Shown in pieces: positions 26,835-36,485 of a stretch of DNA of 64,000 nt (position 1 is its first letter; each line of letters starts with the position of its first letter). Under the pieces are notes generated by a model. It was given only the letters and a program-made list of their open reading frames with translations, did no database searches and was not told the DNA's origin. Made by a program: the position numbers and the translations under genes. This DNA is from JAFAFN01 sp963707555 (GTDB lineage: Bacteria; Actinomycetota; Acidimicrobiia; Acidimicrobiales; Microtrichaceae): assembly GCA_963707555.1 (NCBI GenBank), contig CAVPQM010000004.1, forward strand, positions 186,001-250,000, given 5' to 3'.

Positions 26835-28073
26835 GTGACGACCGACGCCAGCACCGCCCCCACGCCGTCTCTCGAGGAGTTCACCGCCGAGGCGCTGGCC
26901 TTCCTGTCGGCCAACGCCGAACCTGCTCCTGCTCGCACCGAGTTCGTGTGGGGTGAAGGCGACGACTTCGTCGGCATCGTCGAGGAGGGCGATCCCGACG
27001 AGGAGCTGGCCCAGGTCGCAGCCGCTCGTGCGTGGGCGGCGGCACGCTTCGATGCAGGCTTCGGGTGGATCGACGGACCGGTCGAGCTGGGCGGCCGCGG
27101 CCTGCAGTCGGAATACGTGCGTGCGTACCGGTCCCTCGAAGCGGGCTACCAGCTGCCGGACCAGTCGATCTTCACCATCGGCCTGGGCATGGTGGCCCCG
27201 ACCGTCGCCGCACACGCCCGTCCCGAGATCGTCGAGCGCTACCTTCAGCCGCTGTACCGCGGTGACCTGATCGCCTGCCAGCTCTTCAGCGAGCCGGGCG
27301 CTGGCTCGGACCTGGCCGGGCTGTCGTGCCGCGCCGAGCGTGACGGCGACTCGTGGGTCGTGAACGGCCAGAAGGTGTGGACCTCGAACGCGCAGCACGC
27401 CGGCATCGGCGAGATCATCTGCCGCTCCGACCCCGACGCACCGAAGCACGCCGGCATGACCGCGTTCCTGGTCGACATGGACACCCCGGGTGTCGAGGTG
27501 CGGCCGCTGCGCCAGATGACCGGCGGGGCCGGGTTCAACGAGGTGTTCTTCGACGACGTGCGCATCCCCGATGACCACCGCCTGGGTGAGGTCGGTGCCG
27601 GGTGGGGTGTCGCGATGACGACGCTCATGAACGAGCGTGCGTCGATCGGCAGCGGCATGGGACTCGGGCGTGGTCCCGGACCGTTCGAACGGATCATCGC
27701 CCTGACCGAGGTCATGGGCCGCAACGACGACCCGATCATCCGGGACCACCTGGCGCAGCTCTACATCCAGAACCGGGTGCTCGGCTACACGACCAAGCGG
27801 GCGATCGCGAACATGAAGGCCGGTGGGTTGCCGGGACCGGAGATGAGCATCCTGAAGCTGGCCGGCACCCGCCACCTGCTCGCCACCGCGGACTACGCGG
27901 CCGAGGTGCTCGGCCCGGCGGTCTGCGCCGACAACGGCGACTGGGGCACCTTCGCCTGGGCGACGCTCGTGTGCGGCGCGCCCGGTGGCCGCCTCGGCGG
28001 CGGCACCGACGAGATCGTGCTCAACATCATCGGTGAGCGAGTGCTCGGCCTGCCCCGCGAACCCAAGCCCTGA
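26835..28073 (+). CDS. Acyl-CoA dehydrogenase (FadE type)
   Basis: 412 aa, full length. LIACQLFSEPGAGSDLAGLSCRAERDGDSWVVNGQKVWTSNAQHA is the FAD-binding beta-domain signature; MTGGAGFNEVFFDDVRIPDDHRLGEVGAGW the second; GGGTDEIVLNIIGERVLGLPRE the C-terminal helix that binds FAD. The first step of acyl-CoA beta-oxidation is the family role. The N-terminal helices carry an acidic extension. Following a monooxygenase-SDR fusion, it could act later on a lipid or sterol-like substrate, but this is inference. Confidence 0.9.
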   Translation: MTTDASTAPTPSLEEFTAEALAFLSANAEPAPARTEFVWGEGDDFVGIVEEGDPDEELAQVAAARAWAAARFDAGFGWIDGPVELGGRGLQSEYVRAYRSLEAGYQLPDQSIFTIGLGMVAPTVAAHARPEIVERYLQPLYRGDLIACQLFSEPGAGSDLAGLSCRAERDGDSWVVNGQKVWTSNAQHAGIGEIICRSDPDAPKHAGMTAFLVDMDTPGVEVRPLRQMTGGAGFNEVFFDDVRIPDDHRLGEVGAGWGVAMTTLMNERASIGSGMGLGRGPGPFERIIALTEVMGRNDDPIIRDHLAQLYIQNRVLGYTTKRAIANMKAGGLPGPEMSILKLAGTRHLLATADYAAEVLGPAVCADNGDWGTFAWATLVCGAPGGRLGGGTDEIVLNIIGERVLGLPREPKP

Positions 28074-28127
28074 CCGCGCTCGTGTGCAGCGTCGTCGGGA
28101 GGGACGGTTCTGGTTGACTCTCCTGGC

Positions 28128-28532
28128 ATGCAGATCGAATGGTCGGCCGACGAGACGGCGGGACTCGTCCTGGGCGTCGTCGGCGATCACGACTTCGGCA
28201 TCGTTCGCCGCGGCGACCGCCACGAGTTCTCGTTCGGCGAGTGGGGCATGTCGTGCAACTGGCACCTCCGGGAACCCGATGCTCCCGCGACGCTCGATGG
28301 GTGGGGCCAGCTCGACCCGGTCCCGGAGCTCGTCGTGCTCAGCGGTTCGTTGCCGGCCGGCGCCGTGCACGCCGAGACCGTTCGCGGCGAGGACCGCACT
28401 TCGGTGGTGTTGCTGAGCGCCGAGGGCTCGGACCGCTCCGGTTGGGTCGGCTTCAGCCGACTCGCCGCGCCCGCCGAACATCTGGAGTGGTACGACGACG
28501 ACGGAGTGCTCCTCGGGCGGCTCTCGCTGTGA
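28128..28532 (+). CDS. Hypothetical protein
   Basis: 134 aa, no signal peptide or membrane helix. Composition alternates short strands (GLVLGVVGDHDFGIVRRGD, HEFSFGEWGMSCNWHL, ELVVLSGSLPAGAVHAETV), suggesting a small all-beta fold. I do not recognise the family. It has its own start 54 bases after the acyl-CoA dehydrogenase gene, with GACTCT 6 bases before the ATG as a weak leaderless -10. Confidence 0.5.
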   Translation: MQIEWSADETAGLVLGVVGDHDFGIVRRGDRHEFSFGEWGMSCNWHLREPDAPATLDGWGQLDPVPELVVLSGSLPAGAVHAETVRGEDRTSVVLLSAEGSDRSGWVGFSRLAAPAEHLEWYDDDGVLLGRLSL

Positions 28533-28583
28533 TGGCTCCGGGTCCCACACGCCGGCGAGCATGCCCCGCCGCATCCCTCTGGC

Positions 28584-28883
28584 TCACGATCTGAGCGAGA
28601 GCAGCCAGCTCACGATCGCCACGCCGAGGAAGAGCAGCATCGTCGCGCTCATGATGAGGGCGATGCGTCGGGAACGCTCCACGGTCGCCTCGACGCCCAC
28701 GGGATCCAGCATCGGCACGACCTCTGCGCTGCGCCGAGTTCGTACCGGCCAGAGCTCCCGCTCCGCGATCGGGCCGTACCACTTGGCGAAGCGCTCCCGG
28801 CTCAATGCGAACCAGAACGCCGTGCCCGAGCCCGCGATACCAGCGACGGTGACGAGGACTGCTGCAGCGCTGGGCGTTTCCAC
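28584..28883 (-). CDS. Small membrane protein, two helices
   Basis: 99 aa. Helices about residues 7-26 and 74-95 flank a polar loop with RERFAKWYGPIAERELWPVRTRRS. GTG start at 28883 with TACGCT 7 bases upstream (leaderless pattern). It is divergent from the DUF222/HNH gene. Family not recognised. Confidence 0.55.
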   Translation of the reverse strand: METPSAAAVLVTVAGIAGSGTAFWFALSRERFAKWYGPIAERELWPVRTRRSAEVVPMLDPVGVEATVERSRRIALIMSATMLLFLGVAIVSWLLSLRS

Positions 28884-28970
28884 CTCGTCCAGCGTAGGGA
28901 GATGACCGGGCTCTGCGTCCGTTCGTTGTCACCGTCGTTCGCTGTCACACCGAGTCGGCAGACTGTTCGC

Positions 28971-30455
28971 ATGCGAGGGATCGGCGGTGCGACGACATTG
29001 GATGGGGTGACATGGTCCACGGTGCCACTGCTCGAATGGTCGAAGGCCTCGGATCTCACTCGCGTCCGAATCTTCCCGGCGCGCCCTGGTGATCGTGCGC
29101 CGGTACCCGCAGCGATCCGCGCGCTCGACGGTCTGACCTCGCTCGACTGGCCATCGATGACCGGCCAGGAGCAGCTCGATGCCGTCGCCGCGTTGGGTGC
29201 CGCCAGGTCGCTGCTCGACGGCGCCATCGCGCAGGGGCTCTCGGCGCTGCACCGCTCGGGCGCAGCCGAGGTCGACTCCGGCCTGCGCACGGTGCCGTGG
29301 TACGCCCGGGCCACGGGCGAGGAGCGCGCCACCGGCCGACGGTTGCTCGCCGACGGCCGCACCCTCGAGCGGTTCCCCCAGTTCGCCACAGCCTTCGGGG
29401 AACAGCGCCTCACCATGGACCACGTGCGGGTCCTCACCGTCGCCTGCAACCCCCGCGTGCTCGACCAGCTCATCGCCGCCGATGCCGAGCTGACCGAGCT
29501 CGCCGCGACGCTCACGGTCGAGGCGTGGCGCGATGCGCTGCGGTTGCTGGTCGCCTCGCTCGACGCCGACGGTCCCGAGCCGAGCAGCGACCACGACCGC
29601 TTCACCGCGGTGCGCGTCGGCGATCACCTCGTGCTCGACGGCGACCTCTCCGGCGACCAGGCCATCGTGTTCGAGCAGGCGCTGGGCGAGGAGTACCGAC
29701 GACAGCTCGCGGCCGCGAACTCCGAGGCCACCGCGGCCGGACTCCCGGTGCCGCCGCCGGCCACACTGCGGGCCCGCGCGCTCGTCGAGCTGGTGCGGCG
29801 GGGCCACCAGGTCCGAGCGGATGGCACACCCCTCACCCGAGGCGCCACCGAGGCGAAGCTCGTCGTGCGCGGCGATCACCTGGGCGGTCCGGGTCAGCCG
29901 ATCGGCGGGTCGTGGTCCGACAGGATCCGTCGCGGCCGCGCCGTCACCACCGTCGACGGCGCCGCGGTCGACGAACTCGCTGCAGCGGTGCTGCTCTGCG
30001 ACTCGGTGGTCCGTCCGTTCCAGGTCGACGAGAAGGGGCGGGTCCTCTGGGGAGGGCGCCGGCACCGCACCATCACCCACGCGCAACGTGCTGCGCTCGC
30101 GATCCGCGACGGCGGCTGCGTGTTCCCTGGGTGCGACGCCCCGCCGAGCTGGTGCGACGGCCACCACGTCGAGTGGTGGCGTGACAGCGGCCCGACCGAC
30201 ATCGACAACCTCGTGCTGCTCTGTCGCCGCGATCACACGCGCGCCCATCACGACGAGTGGACCCTCGAGCCGACACCGGCCGACCCGGACGATCCTCGTG
30301 GCGGCACGCAGTGCTTCACCTGGACCCACCACCCCGGTGACGGAGCCCATGCCCGCGTGATGCCGGCCACGAACGCCACCACCCGTCACCTCCGACACTC
30401 GGTGCTGCTGAGCGAGGGTGCCACGCTCGACGGCGTGCGGGCGGGCCCTCCCTGA
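28971..30455 (+). CDS. DUF222 domain protein with C-terminal HNH endonuclease motif
   Basis: 494 aa from the ATG at 28971, supported by CAGACT 6 bases upstream; GTG-type starts further up are possible. The N-terminal half is DUF222/13E12-like (LTSLDWPSMTGQEQLDAVAALGAARSLLDGAIAQGL...), the C-terminus an HNH fold: RDGGCVFPGCDAPPSWCDGHHVEWWRDSGPTDIDNLVLLCRRDHTRAHH, with CxxC knuckles and H-N-H residues. These multicopy actinobacterial proteins resemble mobile or 13E12-repeat elements; their true role is unknown. Confidence 0.88.
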   Translation: MRGIGGATTLDGVTWSTVPLLEWSKASDLTRVRIFPARPGDRAPVPAAIRALDGLTSLDWPSMTGQEQLDAVAALGAARSLLDGAIAQGLSALHRSGAAEVDSGLRTVPWYARATGEERATGRRLLADGRTLERFPQFATAFGEQRLTMDHVRVLTVACNPRVLDQLIAADAELTELAATLTVEAWRDALRLLVASLDADGPEPSSDHDRFTAVRVGDHLVLDGDLSGDQAIVFEQALGEEYRRQLAAANSEATAAGLPVPPPATLRARALVELVRRGHQVRADGTPLTRGATEAKLVVRGDHLGGPGQPIGGSWSDRIRRGRAVTTVDGAAVDELAAAVLLCDSVVRPFQVDEKGRVLWGGRRHRTITHAQRAALAIRDGGCVFPGCDAPPSWCDGHHVEWWRDSGPTDIDNLVLLCRRDHTRAHHDEWTLEPTPADPDDPRGGTQCFTWTHHPGDGAHARVMPATNATTRHLRHSVLLSEGATLDGVRAGPP

Positions 30456-30473
30456 CCCCGGTGGGGCGGTCGC

Positions 30474-30917
30474 TCAGCTGCGGGCCATCCCATCGAGGGT
30501 GCGGCGATCAGCACGAACCACCACCGCGACGGCGAGCATCACGAGCCAGATCCCGACGCTGAAGGCCACCGCGGCCACGGGCCACCAGGCGCCGTAGAAC
30601 GGGAATCGGCGCTGCACCTCGAGGATCTCGCCCGCGCGCTCGCCGTCGCTCGCCCGCGCTGCTGCTTGCTCGAACGCGGGGCCAGCGGTGGGCAGGTCGA
30701 CCGGACCGATCGCCGTGCACACCCGCTGCGGAGCTGGACCCCACTCGATGTGTTCGATGCCGACCGCCGATCGACCCGACCCGGGGTCGTGCTCGAACCA
30801 GCACGCCTCACCGGCGGGTGGCCACTCCGAGCGCAGGCTCCACCAGAACGGCGCCAGCGCCAGTGCCGTTCCCAGCACGATCGACACCGCTGCGGTGACG
30901 AGCAGGACGCGCGTCAC
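30474..30917 (-). CDS. Membrane protein coupled to TetR gene
   Basis: 147 aa from a GTG that overlaps the TetR stop codon by 4 bases. Two hydrophobic segments (about 4-26 and 111-134) enclose an outside loop of about 80 residues with two cysteines (GEACWFEHD, QRVCTAIG). Family not recognised. Translation coupling suggests co-expression with the regulator. Confidence 0.6.
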   Translation of the reverse strand: MTRVLLVTAAVSIVLGTALALAPFWWSLRSEWPPAGEACWFEHDPGSGRSAVGIEHIEWGPAPQRVCTAIGPVDLPTAGPAFEQAAARASDGERAGEILEVQRRFPFYGAWWPVAAVAFSVGIWLVMLAVAVVVRADRRTLDGMARS

Positions 30918-31567
30918 CCACCGGCCTTCTCGCTCAGCGCGGGCACGATGCGCTCGACCAGTCCGAGCAGCTCCAGGCGCAGCAGGGTCTCGGCCTGGTC
31001 GCGGCTCAGCGTGCCGCGGACGAGCCACTCCTCGGTCGCGACGCGAGCGACCGACGCGTAGCAGCGCAACGCGCTCCGCAGCAGGTCGCGGTCCAGCGAC
31101 TCCGGGAAGGGGACCTCGTCGATCATGCGGTCGACCAGGTCGTCCCGCGCGCTCGACAGCACCTCGTCCGCGTCCGCGCCGCCGACACCGCCGGAGTCCG
31201 CCGCGATCCAGAGTCCGCCGGCGGACTCGATCACGCGCATCCAGCGACGCACGCACATGGCGACGATCTCCTCGAACGAACCGGTCGCCCCTGCAGGGAT
31301 CAACGCCACGTCCTCGGGAACGCGGACCGCCCGCTCGACCACGGCCAGGAACAGCCCTCGCTTCGATCCGAAGTAGTGGTGCACCAGCCCTCGGGTCACC
31401 CCGGCCCGGCTCGCGATCGTCTCGAGCGACACCGCGGAGTAGTCGCGATCGGCGAACAACGCCGACGCCTCGGTCAGGATCTGCTCACGTCGCACGTCGG
31501 GATCGAGCCGGGTGCGGGGTCGCTCGGCGTCGCGCTCGGCGTCGGCGGTGAGCTCGGGTGAGTCCAT
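30914..31567 (-). CDS. TetR-family regulator
   Basis: 217 aa. HTH at about 25-70: VRREQILTEASALFADRDYSAVSLETIASRAGVTRGLVHHYFGSKRGLFLAVVERAV, a standard TetR/AcrR DNA-binding domain. TAGTGT is 6 bases before the ATG. It is divergent from the DDN-like gene (51-base gap), which it may control, and coupled to the membrane protein downstream. Confidence 0.85.
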   Translation of the reverse strand: MDSPELTADAERDAERPRTRLDPDVRREQILTEASALFADRDYSAVSLETIASRAGVTRGLVHHYFGSKRGLFLAVVERAVRVPEDVALIPAGATGSFEEIVAMCVRRWMRVIESAGGLWIAADSGGVGGADADEVLSSARDDLVDRMIDEVPFPESLDRDLLRSALRCYASVARVATEEWLVRGTLSRDQAETLLRLELLGLVERIVPALSEKAGG

Positions 31568-31617
31568 CGTCCAACACTACGGCTGCACGGTCCGGGGCCC
31601 CGGGTACAGTGCCGGCC

Positions 31618-32055
31618 ATGCCACTCGAAGGTGAGTACGAGCCGAGCCCCTGGGAGCCCATCGCCGAACAGGTCGAACTCTACGAGTCGACCGACGGTGC
31701 CGAGGGCGCCGAGTTCATGGGCGGTCCCTGCATCATCCTGCACACCCTCGGCGCGACGTCGGGCAAGGTCCGCAAGACCCCCCTCATCCGCGTCACCGAC
31801 GGCACCCGCTACGCCGTCATCGGATCGATGGGCGGCGCGCCGACCGCGCCGCAGTGGGTGCACAACCTGCGGGCGAACCCGGTCGCCGAGCTGCAGGACG
31901 GCCCCGACCGGCGTGACTACGACGTGCACCAGGCCGAGGGCGACGAGAAGGCCGAGTGGTGGGCCAGGGCGCTCGAGGTCTGGCCCGCCTACGACGAGTA
32001 CCAGGCGTCGACCGAGCGCGTCATCCCGCTGTTCGTGCTGGAACCGAAGGCCTGA
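31618..32055 (+). CDS. Deazaflavin (F420)-dependent nitroreductase family protein (DDN-like)
   Basis: 145 aa. The split-barrel F420 binding text CIILHTLGATSGKVRKTPLIRVTDGTRYAVIGSMGGAPTAPQWVHNLRANPVAELQDG is typical of DDN/PF04075 proteins. It reduces quinones or nitro compounds with F420H2 (family knowledge). ATG at 31618 is supported by TACAGT with a 7-base spacer. F420 use is consistent with other LLM/F420-type enzymes in the window. Confidence 0.88.
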   Translation: MPLEGEYEPSPWEPIAEQVELYESTDGAEGAEFMGGPCIILHTLGATSGKVRKTPLIRVTDGTRYAVIGSMGGAPTAPQWVHNLRANPVAELQDGPDRRDYDVHQAEGDEKAEWWARALEVWPAYDEYQASTERVIPLFVLEPKA

Positions 32056-32100
32056 TCCGCCGCGGGCTTCACGACCGGGCGACCGTCCCGGCCGACCGGC

Positions 32101-33759
32101 TCACGCACGGATGAACGTGCCGAGCCCCTGCTCGTCGAGGTACTCGATGCGCACGGTCGGTGCGGCGCCGGTGAGATCGAAGATCACCCCGGTGAGCCCC
32201 GTGGCGTTCTCGCCGACCGGAGTGGTCGAGAACGTGTCGCCGTCGTAGGGCGTCAGCGCGAGCTGCTCGCCGTTCGGGCCGATGCCCAGCGACAGCGCGC
32301 CGTCGACGAGCGTGACGTCGGCCGGGCCGAAGAACTCGTTGTCGTAGGTGCCGACGTACTCCGACAGCGCACGAGCGGGCGCAGCGCCGTCGGGAACGAC
32401 CGAGTAGTCGACCTCGACCTCCGGGTGCAGCATCTGCTGGAACGACGGGCCGTACAGGGCCATCCAGTCGCGGGTGACCTCGCCCTCGAGCGCCAGGTCG
32501 AGGAACGTCTCGGCCATCGACTCCGCCACTCCGGTCGGCATGCCGTTGGTCAGCACGACCACCCCGAGCCGTTCGGCGGGCACCATCGTGAACGTGGTGC
32601 CCGCCCCCATCACGAACGCTCCTGAATGGCTCCAGCGCTGACGCCCGCCGCCGTCGGTGCCGATGTTGAACCCCAGCCCGTAGCTGCCGACCCGCGAGTC
32701 CGGTGATCGGAGCACCCCGCTGAGCCCGTGCGGGGTGTGCGTCCGGTCCAACGCAGCGCCGTCGATGACCTGTTCGCCGTCGACGGTGCCGTTGGCGAGC
32801 TGGAGGCGCATCCACTGCGACAGATCGGCCACCGTCGAGCTCACACCACCGGCGGGGGTCTGTGCGTCGGGCCGGCGAACGTAGCGGGCCTCCCACGTGC
32901 CGTCGTCGTCCTGCACGTGGGTCCAGGCCCTGCGCGGTGACGATTCGTAGTCGGCGAAGCGCGAGCTGGTGTCGACCATGCCGACGGGCTCGTAGAGGAC
33001 CGTCTCCGACAGCGCCTCCCACTCACCGCCCGCCGCCGCGGCCGCTGCGAGCGCACCCTGGGTGAGACCGAAGTTCGTGTAGTGGTACGACGACCGGAAG
33101 TCGTCGAGCGGCAGCAGACGCAACCGTTCGAGGATCGTCGCCCGGTCGTACCCGAGGTCCTCGAGCAGATCGCCGCCGTGGTCGGGCAGCCCGCTGCGAT
33201 GCGAGTACAGATCGGCCACCGTGACGTGCTCGCTCACCCAGGGGTCTGCGAGCGCGAAGTCCGGCGTGTGCTCGACGACGGGGTCGTCCCAGTCCAGGTC
33301 GCCCCGGCCGACCAGCCCGGCGACCACCGTCGAGCCGACCGCCTTCGACAACGACGCGATCTGGAACACGGTGTCGCCCGCAACCTCGCCCGGTTCGCCG
33401 ACCTTGCGGACGCCGAACCCTTCGGTCCAGACGACCTCGTCGTCGTAGACCACGCCCACCGCCATGCCCGGGACCTGGCCGTCGGCCACGGCCTGCTCGG
33501 CGAGCGGGGTGAACCGTTCGATCGCCGTCGCCACGTCGCTGCGGGTGATCGTCATCGGCGAGCGATCCGGAGTGAGGTCGGACCCCGCCCGGGCGGTCGT
33601 CGCAGCCGTGGACGAGGGCGGCGCGACGCGCTCGGGATCGTCGGTGCAGCCAGCGGTGAGCACGGCGACCACGAGCAGGGGAGCGAGCGCTCCGAGCCGG
33701 CCGACATGTGGGCGGCGGGCGTGCGGGCGGCGGGCTGGCGGGCGCTCGGGACGGTCCAT
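32101..33759 (-). CDS. Beta-lactamase-like serine hydrolase lipoprotein
   Basis: 552 aa. A positively charged start, hydrophobic run and lipobox VLTAGC predict an exported lipoprotein. The class C beta-lactamase/esterase-like domain (about 70-400) has the nucleophile motif SLSK, YTN as the Tyr-x-Asn motif, and SHSGAF. A C-terminal lipocalin-like region (about 450-550) holds SEYVGTYDNEFFGPADV, as in secreted peptidase S12 relatives. Substrate unknown. Confidence 0.85.
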   Translation of the reverse strand: MDRPERPPARRPHARRPHVGRLGALAPLLVVAVLTAGCTDDPERVAPPSSTAATTARAGSDLTPDRSPMTITRSDVATAIERFTPLAEQAVADGQVPGMAVGVVYDDEVVWTEGFGVRKVGEPGEVAGDTVFQIASLSKAVGSTVVAGLVGRGDLDWDDPVVEHTPDFALADPWVSEHVTVADLYSHRSGLPDHGGDLLEDLGYDRATILERLRLLPLDDFRSSYHYTNFGLTQGALAAAAAAGGEWEALSETVLYEPVGMVDTSSRFADYESSPRRAWTHVQDDDGTWEARYVRRPDAQTPAGGVSSTVADLSQWMRLQLANGTVDGEQVIDGAALDRTHTPHGLSGVLRSPDSRVGSYGLGFNIGTDGGGRQRWSHSGAFVMGAGTTFTMVPAERLGVVVLTNGMPTGVAESMAETFLDLALEGEVTRDWMALYGPSFQQMLHPEVEVDYSVVPDGAAPARALSEYVGTYDNEFFGPADVTLVDGALSLGIGPNGEQLALTPYDGDTFSTTPVGENATGLTGVIFDLTGAAPTVRIEYLDEQGLGTFIRA

Positions 33760-33845
33760 ATGGGGCTATCGGTCCGCGAGGCGCGCCGCGGAGGATTCGG
33801 CGTGTTCGGGGAGCAGGTGATCAACGCTGTCGTATCGTCGGTTCG

Positions 33846-34415
33846 ATGGCCGACGCCGCGGATGACCTCGCACGATGGGCGGCAGCGCTCGAGCCCCGCT
33901 GGCGCGAACCGGTGCAGCGGGCGATCGCATCGCGGGACCGCTACCGGGGCATCGTCGCCGGCCTCGCCGAGGGGCCGACGAAGCAACGGCTCACGTCGCT
34001 CGCTCCCACCATGGACCTCTCGGTGCAGAAGATCGCCGACGCCGTGTGGCGCGCCAGCAATGCCCGCTCGATCGCCGAGGGCTTCGACGTCGACGCGGCG
34101 ACCGCCGAGCTCAAGGCCGCTCGTCGTGATCTGACGGCGGTGGGCTCGGCCGGTGGCGACACCACGGCGTTGCAGGCCCGGGTCGACGCGCTCTCGCAGC
34201 GGTACCGGGCGATCCACGACGCGCTCAACCTGGCCGAGGACTCCGGCAGGGCCTTCGAGGAGATGAACCTGCGGCTCGAGACCGCGGTCGCGGACGCGGC
34301 GAGCGTCGCCCTGCGCGCCGGTCAGTCGCCGGCGGGATCGGGTCCGGCCCCCGAGCTCGAGGCGTTCGTCGGCGAGCTCTCCGCGCTCGATGCGGCGCTC
34401 GCCGAGCTCGGTTGA
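33846..34415 (+). CDS. Alpha-helical coiled-coil hypothetical protein
   Basis: 189 aa, no signal peptide or membrane segment. Rich in Ala, Glu, Arg and Leu with long helices (ATAELKAARRDLTAVG, LQARVDALSQRYRAIHDALN), likely coiled coil. ATG at 33846 is supported by TATCGT with a 7-base spacer. Function not recognised. Divergent from the serine hydrolase gene. Confidence 0.55.
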   Translation: MADAADDLARWAAALEPRWREPVQRAIASRDRYRGIVAGLAEGPTKQRLTSLAPTMDLSVQKIADAVWRASNARSIAEGFDVDAATAELKAARRDLTAVGSAGGDTTALQARVDALSQRYRAIHDALNLAEDSGRAFEEMNLRLETAVADAASVALRAGQSPAGSGPAPELEAFVGELSALDAALAELG

Positions 34416-34460
34416 TGGGCTGACCGGGCAGACGGCTGAGCCGTAGGGTCCGCGCGACCT

Positions 34461-34787
34461 TCAGTCGAAGTCGAAGATGTCCTCGAGGAAGCTCTTGCGC
34501 TTCTTCTTGCGCTTGTAGTCCTGGTAGCTGCGCTCGTCGCGGTATCGGTCTCGGTCGTCGTAGCGGGGTTGCTCGTATCGCCGTTCCTCGTAGCGGGGCT
34601 GGTCGGGCGCCGGCGCGGCGGGTGCAGCCGATGCCGCGCCGACCACGCTGGGCGCTGCACGGTCGATGATCTTGTCGAGCTCGCCACGATCGAGCCACAC
34701 CCCCCGGCACTGGGGGCAGTGGTCGATCTCGATGCCTTCACGGCTCGAGATCACGAGCTGGACGTCGTCGCAGGTGGGGCAGCGCAT
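34461..34787 (-). CDS. TFIIB-type zinc-ribbon protein
   Basis: 108 aa. MRCPTCDDVQLVISSREGIEIDHCPQCRGVWLDRGELDKI is the zf-TFIIB family ribbon (CPxC...CPxCxGvWLDrGEL). A Pro/Ala-rich and then Arg/Tyr/Asp-rich tail ends KRKKKRKSFLEDIFDFD. Role unknown; the basic tail suggests nucleic-acid or protein contact. TAGCGT lies 6 bases before the ATG. Confidence 0.8.
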   Translation of the reverse strand: MRCPTCDDVQLVISSREGIEIDHCPQCRGVWLDRGELDKIIDRAAPSVVGAASAAPAAPAPDQPRYEERRYEQPRYDDRDRYRDERSYQDYKRKKKRKSFLEDIFDFD

Positions 34788-34848
34788 GGCACCACGCTAC
34801 CGGTGAGGTCGCGACGATCCCCGGCAGGCGACGTAGCGTGACAGCACC

Positions 34849-36369
34849 ATGGCCGAGTACAGCGTCGATGTCCCCGAGTACCTGCGACGGATCCTGGCGG
34901 CGAGGGTCTACGACGTGGCGATCGAGTCGCCGCTCGACCACGCGCCGATGCTGTCCGAGGACCTCGCCAACACCGTGCTGCTCAAGCGCGAGGACCGCCA
35001 GCCGGTGTTCAGCTTCAAGCTGCGAGGGGCGTACAACAAGATGGTGCGCCTGGGCCGGGAGCAGCTCGACCGTGGCGTGATCTGCGCATCGGCGGGCAAC
35101 CACGCCCAGGGTGTCGCGCTCGCGGCCCGTCACCTGGGCTGCGAGGCCACGATCGTCATGCCCCGCACGACCCCTGCGGTCAAGGTCCGCGCCGTCGAGT
35201 CGCTCGCCGCCACGATCGTGCTGCACGGCGACAGCTACTCCGATGCCGCGACCAGGGCCGAACAGCTGCGCGCCGACCAGGGGCTGACCTATGTGCACCC
35301 CTTCGACGACCCCGACGTCATCGCGGGCCAGGGCACCGTGGCCATGGAGATCCTGCGCCAGCACCAGGGTCCGCTCGACGCGGTCTTCGTGCCCGTCGGG
35401 GGCGGTGGGCTCATCGCCGGCGTCGCGGCGTACGTGAAGGCGGTCCGTCCCGATGTCGCCGTGATCGGGGTGCAGGCAGCGGACTCCGATGCGATGCGCC
35501 GCTCGGTCGCCGCCGGTCGACGCGTCACCCTCGACGAGGTCGGGCTGTTCTGCGACGGCACCGCGGTGAAGTCGGTGGGTGCCGAGACGTTCCGGGTCGT
35601 GGCCGACCTGGTCGACGGGTTCGTGGTGGTCGACAACGACGAGGTCTCCGCGGCGATCAAGAACGTCTTCGACGACACCCGCAGCGTGCTCGAACCCGCG
35701 GGAGCGCTGTCGGTGGCCGGACTGAAGCGTCACGTCGCGGACACCGGCGTGCGCGGCGCCACGTTCGTCGCGGTGACCAGCGGGGCCAACATGAACTTCG
35801 ACGGCCTGCGGTTCGTCGCAGAACGGGCCGAGGAGCGAGAGGCGCTGTTCGCGGTGACGATCCCCGAGGTGCGGGGCAGCTTCCGTCGCTTCTCGGAGCT
35901 CATCGGCGACCGGGCGGTGACCGAGTTCAACTACCGGATCTCCGACCAGGAGGACGCACACGTCTTCGTCGGACTGGCGACCCGCGACCGCTCGGAGTCA
36001 CCCGAGCTGGTCGCCGAGTTCGAGTCGGCCGGGTTCACCGCGGTCGACCTGACCCACGACGACCTGGCCAAGGAGCACGTGCGCCACATGGTCGGCGGTC
36101 GCAGCGAGCTGGCCGACGACGAGCGGCTCTACCGGTTCCTGTTCCCCGAACGTCCCGGTGCGCTGATGCGCTTCCTCTCGGCGATGCGCACCGAGTGGAA
36201 CATCAGCTTGTTCCACTACCGCAGCCAGGGGTCCGACCACGGGCGGGTGCTCGTCGGACTGCAGGTGCCGGCCGCCGACGATGCCGCGTTCGAGCGCTTC
36301 CTCGAGACGCTCGCCTACCCGCACACCGACGAGACCGACAACCCCGCGTACCGGCTGTTCCTGCGGTGA
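34849..36369 (+). CDS. ilvA: Threonine ammonia-lyase (threonine deaminase), biosynthetic
   Basis: 506 aa, the length of the two-domain biosynthetic enzyme. PLP Lys in VFSFKLRGAYNKM, substrate loop CASAGNHAQGVALAARHLG, phosphate-binding VPVGGGGLIAGVAAYVK; the C-terminal regulatory region (about 340-506) has two ACT-like repeats (LFAVTIPEVRGSFRRFSELIG and LYRFLFPERPGALMRFLSAM) for isoleucine/valine control. It makes 2-oxobutanoate, the first step of isoleucine synthesis. Confidence 0.93.
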   Translation: MAEYSVDVPEYLRRILAARVYDVAIESPLDHAPMLSEDLANTVLLKREDRQPVFSFKLRGAYNKMVRLGREQLDRGVICASAGNHAQGVALAARHLGCEATIVMPRTTPAVKVRAVESLAATIVLHGDSYSDAATRAEQLRADQGLTYVHPFDDPDVIAGQGTVAMEILRQHQGPLDAVFVPVGGGGLIAGVAAYVKAVRPDVAVIGVQAADSDAMRRSVAAGRRVTLDEVGLFCDGTAVKSVGAETFRVVADLVDGFVVVDNDEVSAAIKNVFDDTRSVLEPAGALSVAGLKRHVADTGVRGATFVAVTSGANMNFDGLRFVAERAEEREALFAVTIPEVRGSFRRFSELIGDRAVTEFNYRISDQEDAHVFVGLATRDRSESPELVAEFESAGFTAVDLTHDDLAKEHVRHMVGGRSELADDERLYRFLFPERPGALMRFLSAMRTEWNISLFHYRSQGSDHGRVLVGLQVPAADDAAFERFLETLAYPHTDETDNPAYRLFLR

Positions 36370-36485
36370 GCCGAGGCTGAGGAGCGCGACCGACCTGCAC
36401 GTCTCGATGACCGTCCCCGGCGACGACCTGACCCGGGCTCCAACCCCTCCGGCCCTCCACGCATCTTCCCGCCGGGTTCGGTCCT

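Noticed and set aside
22743..28073. Biosynthetic gene cluster made of hydrolase, monooxygenase-SDR and acyl-CoA dehydrogenase
   Set aside because: No synthase, carrier protein or tailoring set is present; the genes fit lipid or ketone catabolism better.
28971..30455. Prophage or homing-endonuclease element
   Set aside because: DUF222/HNH proteins are common chromosomal multicopy genes in actinobacteria; no integrase, att-like repeat or phage gene adjoins it.
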